A stretch of 8,245 nucleotides of DNA from an uncultured Oscillospiraceae bacterium (GTDB taxonomy: Bacteria > Bacillota > Clostridia > Oscillospirales > Oscillospiraceae): contig CALDMA010000322.1 of NCBI GenBank assembly GCA_937915075.1, forward strand, positions 1 to 8,245. Direction: 5' to 3'. Position 1 is the stretch's first letter, and each line of letters begins with the position of its first letter. Shown piece by piece: positions 5,401-8,245 of the stretch. The notes below the pieces were generated by a model that was not told where the DNA came from, ran no database searches, and saw nothing but the letters and a program-made list of their open reading frames with translations. Made by a program: the position numbers and the translations under genes.

Positions 5401-8245
5401 CGCGGCGAACTGACAGACGGGTACGCCGTGACGGAACTGGTGAACAATCCAGCAGCCACGCAGGTGCTGCAGCGGATGATGACGCAGCAGGCGGAACAAA
5501 CCACACCGGCGGCGGAACAGCGCACGCCCAAAACGGCACAAAACGCGGCGCTTCCGGTACAGCAGGAAACTGCGATGGAACAGCCGGGGATGCTGCCGAC
5601 GGCGGCGGAGGCGGAAAGCCGCACACTGAATAATGGAACCATTGAAGGAGGAACGAGCTATGGCACAGAACAGCAAGGGTACGATGCTGCCGACGGCGGG
5701 GCAATCCAGCTACCTGATGGAGACGGAAGATGGATTCCTGACGAGAGTACCGGCGGACAAAGTGGAATCTTGGCAGAAGGCAGACCACAGCGCACCGCTG
5801 AACAGAGCAGAACAGCGGTTGAAAGACAGAATACTGGACGAGCTTTACGGCTCCAAAAAGTAAGCAGCCGGGAGCTGGGGCTGGAAAACGGCACGGACGC
5901 GCAGACGCTGACGGTACTGCCGGAGAGCGAATGGGACGAGGGACTGCAGCGGACGGCACAGCGAGTGACGCAGGAGACCGGAAAGCCTGTGACCATGGTG
6001 CTGGGCGGCATCCAGATCAGAACCAGCGGCGGAGGTATTGCCAGAGCACGCGGCGTGTACAGCGACACCGGCATCATTCTTCAGGCGGACAACTTCAAGC
6101 TGAACACCGACCAGATCGCCGACCACGAAATCTTCCACGACTATGCGGACAACACACCCGGCCTCATTCAGAGCGTGGAACAGGCCATCGTGGAGCAATA
6201 CGGGCGGGAGGAGTTCGACAAAATCCTGACCACATACATCCAGAAGCTGCGCGGCGTGATCGACCTGCCGGAAAACGCAACGGACGCGGAGATCGAAGAT
6301 GCACTGCTGGACGTGAAAAACGAAGTATTTGCAGATGCGTATGCAGGCATCAACGCCTTCGGCGCACACGCGGAGAAGTATCAGAACACCACGCGGCAGA
6401 CACTGGAGGAGCGTGGCGTAATCACCAGCCGGGAGAATGCGGCGGCAACTGACCGCAGAACGGGGCCACCCGAACGCTTCAGCTATGCCGGGGCGAACGC
6501 AAACGGCGCGAACCTTGAAAGCCTGCGGGAAGCACAGGCGATGCAGGAGGCGGGAGCCGACATGGAGAGCATCCGCAAGGCGACGGGCTGGCACCGGTTT
6601 GCGGATGGCAAGTGGCGGTTCGAGATCGACGACAGCAGGATGCAGCTGCGCACCGACGCGGCGAATATTCCCAACTACACCACGCTGGGCGAGCTGGTGG
6701 ATGCGCCGGAGTTGTTTGAAGCCTATCCGGATATGGCGGATTTGAGCGTGACATTCCACACGCTGGAGGATGGGCAGAACGGCGGATACAGCTGGAAGTT
6801 CGACAGCATCGAGCTGAGCCGCGACCTGAAGAACAGGCCGGAGGCGCTGCTGAACTCCCTCATCCACGAGGTGCAGCACGCCATCCAGAACCGGGAAGGC
6901 TTTGCCAGCGGGGCAAACCCCGCCTACTGGAACCGGAGAATGGAGAACGGCTTTGACAGCAGGACGGCGGCGGAGAGGCGCGAGGGCGCACAGCTGCAGG
7001 AACAGTATGAACAGATGCAGGAGAGCGACCCACAGTTCGTTGCGGCCATGGAAGAGCTGGATGCCATGGCACCGAAGGTGCCGCGCGGGAAGATCGACCT
7101 GAACACATGGGAGCAGATTGAGCCAGACCCGCCGGAGTGGGTGCGCTACGACGAGCGCAGAGACCAGCTGGAGGAACAGTACGGCGACCGCGTGTGGGAC
7201 TGGTACAGCCTGCGGGACAGCATCGACCGCAACGCGAGGAACGGAGGCCGGATGCCGACCGACCTGTACCGAGACACGGCGGGCGAGATCGAGGCGCGGG
7301 ACACTGCGAAACGGCGCGAGCTGACGACGCAGGAGCGCCGGGAGACATCGCCGGACTACGGCAGCGAGGACACGGTGTTTGCTGAGGACGGGCGGAGCTA
7401 CGCCATCGGCAAGACCACGGACAACAAACCGTTCGTGGAGGTGGAGCAGGACATCCTTGCAGGCGTGCCGGAGGCGGACTGGGTGAAGACCGTCAAGGAG
7501 AACCTGAAGAAAAAGTTCCCCAACGGCATCACCGTGGGGAACAACGAAATTCAGATTGATGGCAGAAGCAGACAGGAGATGACCTTCTCCCGGTACATGC
7601 AGTGGCTCTATAACAACGACCCGCAGCTGCACGCGGACAAGCTGCGCGCCACGAACAATGCCGATGAAATCCTGCACGCGACGACGGACTGGGTGAACGA
7701 GGGGCTGAACCATCCGCGCAAGGACAGAATCACGGACTTCGCCAGAGGCAATGTATTGCTGCGCGTGGGCGGAAACGACTACACGGCGGATGTGGTGGTA
7801 GGCACGAAGAAAAACGGAAGCATGGCGCTGTATGATGTGCTGAACCTGCAGCCGACCTCTTTTACAGAAAAAGAGGCGGATGCAGCAATAAGCACGAACC
7901 CGTCACCGGGAGCTGCCAGAAGCACTGCATCCGTCTCTGACGATAGTGTAGCAGAGAAGCTGCCGCCTGTCAAGAAGCGCTTCTCCATTGACGAGCCGGT
8001 GGAGCGGACGAAAGACCTGATCGCCGTGCACAACAAGGATTGGTCTGTCATTCGTGACGCGGCGCTGAGCTGGGGCGGTATCCCCTCCCCTTCCGTGGCC
8101 ATCGTGGACGCGGCGGAGGGACACACCAAGTACGGAGACACCAGCGTGGTGTTCCCGCGCGCGACCATCGACCCGGAGGCAGACCCGCGCAACAAGGTGT
8201 ACGGCGGCGACGCATGGACACCGACCAAGGACAACGCCATCGTGT
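2491..8245 (+). CDS. Giant phage polyvalent/virion protein with two HExxH domains (3' partial)
   Basis: The frame stays open from ATG 2491 to the window end, at least 1918 aa. Order by residue: duplicated SFSxWSNxK motif (3-39); coiled coil (about 124-330); NPDGS-type module (359-442); helical module with FNYLYA...YEYLD (465-548); Gly/Ala-rich hydrophobic region (549-760); helices (765-845); Gln/Ala/Thr/Pro-rich linker (846-1060); peptidase-like domain with HEIFH at 1212-1216 and EVFAD at 1278-1282; second domain with HEVQH at 1459-1463 and GEIEAR at 1598-1603; LPD3-like domain (1647-1791); conserved C-terminal module (1831 onward), cut by the window end. Phage and plasmid polyvalent proteins fuse many such domains and are thought to enter the host with the DNA. 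Here I infer a virion/ejection half joined to an effector half. Position 5660 begins a 67-aa gene in the +2 frame. Domain names come from memory; the architecture and open frame are seen directly. Confidence 0.85.
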   Translation, partial: MASFSEWSNNKMRQATGTAKTTGATQKAQSFSAWSNQKLGKEDTQNNPASGNTAFDRSGKTRDEYDSSVRQNYAARAAASDKLTEGEYNRSTAMQQKYGSYQNYLMGATADGKYYSQPEIGKDTEKLRNTYTTYEAATQKALTAYQDAAKKQKETEEALGRYEQSLPELERSYAQNPSVFNNALYQTELQQYKDLAARYEQEAADTQKLYSDYEQSYGKYNDALNAYNTYLTGEQEKYQNWRGTVRSDKDAINADIAAADTNIQQLQAQQKELQKQAQQLMNKVSSRRGGTNELMQWSQQAQALQAQAKAMDGQIAEAENAKTLLQEELSWADYYQYADLSADDKALGQYGKGNIDLYNRPQYKNPDGSISTVDSASYNIDGKEVLLPTVWMKDGKPYHSHDDEEILQHYEETGEYLGKFDTPEEANAYGEQLHRAQDFYYGSQYKSTKTGEPKFNAWTGTYTDTGYGDILYDYINSDEDAQSMQGLNDLGGTGTLYATTHGGWKDLPEDVVKTFNYLYAQDTANGDTEHKTAYEYLDKVASKGYTGIEAMTYGLLQGTGLASVSATLGSALGGEEGQERNKEWYGQFLKNAAGAKEEHGGMYHAGSIGGNLMLMYGVGSAAGAGAKALGMSAGALSTQMATGAMSFAGANALQNAGTAATGYMSSDDYLKGIAVSGVQGMAGNLAGGLVGSGMANLLRDKGLMTPFMEFVRQTTSGMTNATVNQAVGYVAADEKPSNEDIASGLVTAFAFSVLTGAISTYQTTQAQKANMESAYKVIEQGYKAMMSGTENMTAEAKAQRAQVILEQTQNLRKSVNSYYIAGQQQAVNELNGALDIIEQAMQNYVSGYNAASAAMQTPGNLLPGAGSTGMLPTGDEAPQAPTDPALTQQVERGLQTAIQQGLTQQQPQTQSGTLAAAAAQQTMPEQALATQTAQGAQPETVTQTIERELVELGEQPQAAQKTAQNIEAFLRGELTDGYAVTELVNNPAATQVLQRMMTQQAEQTTPAAEQRTPKTAQNAALPVQQETAMEQPGMLPTAAEAESRTLNNGTIEGGTSYGTEQQGYDAADGGAIQLPDGDGRWIPDESTGGQSGILAEGRPQRTAEQSRTAVERQNTGRALRLQKVSSRELGLENGTDAQTLTVLPESEWDEGLQRTAQRVTQETGKPVTMVLGGIQIRTSGGGIARARGVYSDTGIILQADNFKLNTDQIADHEIFHDYADNTPGLIQSVEQAIVEQYGREEFDKILTTYIQKLRGVIDLPENATDAEIEDALLDVKNEVFADAYAGINAFGAHAEKYQNTTRQTLEERGVITSRENAAATDRRTGPPERFSYAGANANGANLESLREAQAMQEAGADMESIRKATGWHRFADGKWRFEIDDSRMQLRTDAANIPNYTTLGELVDAPELFEAYPDMADLSVTFHTLEDGQNGGYSWKFDSIELSRDLKNRPEALLNSLIHEVQHAIQNREGFASGANPAYWNRRMENGFDSRTAAERREGAQLQEQYEQMQESDPQFVAAMEELDAMAPKVPRGKIDLNTWEQIEPDPPEWVRYDERRDQLEEQYGDRVWDWYSLRDSIDRNARNGGRMPTDLYRDTAGEIEARDTAKRRELTTQERRETSPDYGSEDTVFAEDGRSYAIGKTTDNKPFVEVEQDILAGVPEADWVKTVKENLKKKFPNGITVGNNEIQIDGRSRQEMTFSRYMQWLYNNDPQLHADKLRATNNADEILHATTDWVNEGLNHPRKDRITDFARGNVLLRVGGNDYTADVVVGTKKNGSMALYDVLNLQPTSFTEKEADAAISTNPSPGAARSTASVSDDSVAEKLPPVKKRFSIDEPVERTKDLIAVHNKDWSVIRDAALSWGGIPSPSVAIVDAAEGHTKYGDTSVVFPRATIDPEADPRNKVYGGDAWTPTKDNAIV
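2497..2607 (+). repeat. Direct repeat encoding SFSxWSNxK at the N-terminus of the giant protein
   Basis: The 27-base stretches at 2497-2523 and 2578-2604 match at 23 of 27 positions, with a period of 81 bases. They encode SFSEWSNNKM (residues 3-12) and SFSAWSNQKL (30-39), 7 of 10 identical. Between them lies a Thr/Ala/Gly/Lys-rich spacer. A short linear motif repeated at the extreme N-terminus could be a docking or virion-loading tag; that role is inference. Confidence 0.7.
2860..3480 (+). other. Coiled-coil region of the giant protein (residues 124-330)
   Basis: Long runs rich in Gln, Glu, Ala, Lys, Leu and Tyr have few Pro and little Gly, for example TNIQQLQAQQKELQKQAQQL (about 264-283) and AQALQAQAKAMDGQIAEAE. 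One break occurs at SSRRGGTN (about 287-294). This looks like an extended helical or coiled-coil rod, as in tape-measure and internal virion proteins. Confidence 0.7.
3565..3816 (+). other. NPDGS-type phage module of the giant protein (residues 359-442)
   Basis: The module reads NRPQYKNPDGSISTV, then IDGKEVLLPTVW, HHxxEE-like acidic residues, and GEYLGKFDTPEEANAYGEQL followed by HRAQDFYY. From memory this pattern (NPDGS-STV / GKEVLIPT / TG-HLG-FDTPEEA-AYAE-LH) recurs as a small alpha/beta module at ends or middles of phage virion proteins and of lysozyme- or transglycosylase-like proteins. Its biochemical role is unknown to me. Confidence 0.65.
4135..4770 (+). other. Gly/Ala-rich hydrophobic region, possible membrane-active segment (residues 549-760)
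   Basis: Repeated hydrophobic stretches are studded with small residues at helix spacing: TYGLLQGTGLASVSATLGSA (about 552-571), IGGNLMLMYGVGSAAGAGA (608-626), VSGVQGMAGNLAGGLVGSGM (675-694) and LVTAFAFSVLTGAIS (746-760). Charged residues separate them. This fits glycine-zipper helices that might insert in or cross a membrane during DNA ejection. Membrane activity is inferred from composition only. Confidence 0.5.
5026..5670 (+). other. Gln/Ala/Thr/Pro-rich low-complexity linker (residues 846-1060)
   Basis: The stretch is dominated by Gln, Ala, Thr, Pro and Glu with very few aromatics, for example TQQVERGLQTAIQQG and PEQALATQTAQGAQPE. One more ordered patch (about 944-1000: ERELVELGEQPQ, then NIEAFLRGE) may be a small helical domain. 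The linker separates the virion-like half from the peptidase-like half and could allow unfolding during ejection, or proteolytic separation. Confidence 0.65.
5589..5699 (+). repeat. 17-base direct repeat encoding MLPTA in two different frames
   Basis: GATGCTGCCGACGGCGG occurs at 5589-5605 and 5683-5699. The offset of 94 bases is not a multiple of three. The first copy encodes MLPTA in the giant gene's frame, and the second encodes MLPTA in the 67-aa frame. A related MLPTG is encoded in the giant frame at 5098-5112. Strong codon bias means the shared peptide alone could explain the shared DNA. Confidence 0.6.
5644..5651 (+). promoter_or_regulatory. Internal Shine-Dalgarno for the 67-aa overlapping gene
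   Basis: GAAGGAGG lies inside the giant gene, 8 bases before ATG 5660. It is as strong as the one before the giant gene itself. It favours ATG 5660 over the in-frame ATG at 5633, which has no comparable site. Confidence 0.65.
5660..5863 (+). CDS. 67-aa overlapping gene in the +2 frame inside the giant gene, function unknown
   Basis: The product begins MAQNSKGTMLPTAGQSSYL, continues METEDGFLTRVPADKVESWQ, and ends with an amphipathic helix plus YGSKK (AEQRLKDRILDELYGSKK). It is small and charged, with no signal peptide or membrane segment. Very similar small proteins occur, from memory, in clostridial phages; I know no function. Evidence that it is real: the strong RBS at 5644-5651; G/C third positions in 46 of 67 codons, against 28 of 68 for the giant gene's frame over the same bases; and CTA (5710) and TTA (5845) in the giant frame, codons otherwise nearly absent. 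The giant frame remains open throughout, so both frames may be translated. Alternatives: a chance open frame, or a formerly separate gene over which the giant gene was extended. Confidence 0.65.
   Translation: MAQNSKGTMLPTAGQSSYLMETEDGFLTRVPADKVESWQKADHSAPLNRAEQRLKDRILDELYGSKK
5854..5883 (+). promoter_or_regulatory. Possible -1 frameshift site at the end of the 67-aa gene (speculative)
   Basis: The small gene ends AAA AAG TAA (5855-5863). A -1 slip on CAAAAAG would place the ribosome in the giant gene's frame and join the small protein to the peptidase-like half. Four bases later CAGCC (5865-5869) can pair with GGCTG (5879-5883) around a 9-base loop; an alternative pairing is CAGC 5865-5868 with GCTG 5874-5877. 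The hairpin is short, and the heptamer is not the ideal A AAA AAG. Lys-Lys-stop is also a common ending, so chance is quite possible. Confidence 0.25.
5863..6465 (+). other. First HExxH metallopeptidase-like domain of the giant protein (residues 1125-1325)
   Basis: The domain runs from SSRELGLENGTDAQTLTVLP through VTMVLGGIQI and GVYSDTGIILQAD to IADHEIFHDYADN, with HExxH at residues 1212-1216 (6124-6138). It continues with IQKLRGVIDLPE, then NEVFADAYAGINAFGAHAE (from about 1277), where E1278 is a good candidate third zinc ligand, as in gluzincin-type EhhAD motifs. It closes with TGPPERF at 1324-1330. I recognise this arrangement from polyvalent proteins of clostridial mobile elements. Zinc peptidase activity is predicted from motifs only; the substrate could be host proteins or the polyprotein itself. 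Confidence 0.65.
6481..7350 (+). other. LPD23-like domain with second HExxH (residues 1331-1620)
   Basis: The domain opens with ATGWHRFADGKWRFEI (1364-1379) and LGELVDAPELFEAYPD (1399-1414), then a beta-rich stretch. LIHEVQHAIQNREGF follows, with HExxH at 1459-1463 (6865-6879), then a charged helical insert, and AGEIEARDTAKRRELT with GEIEAR at 1598-1603. My best match from memory is large polyvalent protein associated domain 23 (LPD23). E1599 or E1601 could supply the third zinc ligand. The family is known from phage and conjugative-element polyproteins; its substrate is not known to me. Confidence 0.6.
7429..7863 (+). other. LPD3-like polyvalent-protein domain (residues 1647-1791)
   Basis: The domain has FVEVEQDILAGVPEADWVKT, then KKKFPNGITVGNNEIQI, SRYMQWLYNND, RATNNADEILHATTDWVNEG, LNHPRKDRITDFARGNVLL and a closing beta hairpin (DYTADVVVGTKKNGSMALYD). 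The pattern of NNADEI...NEGLxHPRKD...FARG and ADVVVGT is familiar from clostridial phage polyproteins. LPD3 is the best label I can offer, from memory. No catalytic site is evident. Confidence 0.5.
7981..8244 (+). other. Conserved polyprotein module of unknown function, truncated by the window end (residues 1831-1918)
   Basis: The module starts FSIDEPVERTKDLIAVHN, continues SWGGIPSPSVAIVDAAEGH, and reaches KVYGGDAWTPT near 1902-1912. The pattern (TKDLIAVHN / GG-P-PS-A-V / YGGDAWTPT) is one I associate with the opening of a large domain in clostridial phage and integrative-element polyproteins, but I cannot name it. A disordered Ser/Thr/Pro-rich spacer (about 1795-1830) precedes it. Confidence 0.45.

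Noticed and set aside
4239..5633. 464-codon + strand frame in the third register
   Set aside because: Its Gly/Arg/Thr/Gln-rich repetitive translation is what the codon bias of the giant gene gives when read out of frame, with no ribosome binding site and no protein-like pattern. The giant frame keeps high third-position GC through the parts I counted (5341-5520).
5633..5659. Alternative start ATG 5633 for the nested gene
   Set aside because: No Shine-Dalgarno at proper spacing; the strong GAAGGAGG is placed for ATG 5660.
5864..6000. Separate gene start for the peptidase-like half after the nested gene
   Set aside because: The conserved-looking domain begins at about 5863-5905, and no ATG, GTG or TTG with a ribosome binding site precedes it in frame. 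The first in-frame ATG (5995) would cut into the domain, so continuous translation from 2491 (or a frameshift from the nested gene) is more likely.
5845..7713. Long antisense open frame (622 codons)
   Set aside because: Same cause: it ends at the sense TTA at 5845 and lies in register under the peptidase-like domains. No ribosome binding site or plausible protein content was seen.
1..8245. tRNA, rRNA, CRISPR array, transposase, attachment site or terminator
   Set aside because: Looked for on both strands by eye; there is essentially no intergenic space, and no cloverleaf, spaced repeats, transposase motifs or hairpin followed by a T run were seen.

Overview
This window is a stretch of a bacteriophage or prophage late (virion) operon. 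It is GC-rich with a strong preference for G/C at third codon positions. TTA, CTA and TCA are almost absent: I count four in the 1918 visible codons of the largest gene. Together with protein motifs I recognise from memory, this suggests a GC-rich gut clostridial host (Oscillospiraceae, Faecalibacterium-like). The host is an inference; no host gene is present.

All genes lie on the + strand and are tightly packed. (1) Positions 2-730 hold the 3' end of a beta-rich structural protein. (2) Positions 745-2478 encode a 577-aa Tyr/Asn/Gln-rich, internally repetitive protein, probably structural. (3) Position 2491 starts a giant open frame that runs off the window end (at least 1918 aa). Its N-terminal half looks like an internal or ejected virion protein: coiled coil, an NPDGS-type phage module, and a Gly/Ala-rich hydrophobic region. 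After a Gln/Ala/Thr/Pro-rich linker, its C-terminal half looks like a 'polyvalent protein' of phages and conjugative elements: two different HExxH metallopeptidase-like domains, an LPD3-like domain, and another conserved module cut by the window end. Gaps between these genes are 12-14 bases and carry Shine-Dalgarno sequences. No gene-free stretch exceeds 20 bases, and I see no terminator, promoter, tRNA, CRISPR or insertion sequence.

The most unusual feature is a 67-aa reading frame at 5660-5863, wholly inside the giant gene but in the +2 frame. It has its own strong ribosome binding site. Across it the third-position GC signal of the giant gene's frame collapses (28/68 codons, against roughly 77-80% in nearby stretches), while the small frame keeps a high value (46/67). 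Two of the giant gene's four TTA/CTA/TCA codons fall here. This is good evidence for a true overlapping gene. It ends in AAA AAG TAA with a small potential hairpin just after; a -1 slip there would join it to the downstream peptidase frame, which is speculative.

Working model (inference): the giant protein is packaged in the particle and enters the cell with the DNA. Its front half would serve the virion or membrane passage, and its rear half would act on host targets or process the protein itself. The 67-aa product would be a separate small protein, or an alternative N-terminus for the rear half. Domain names are assigned from memory, without a database search.
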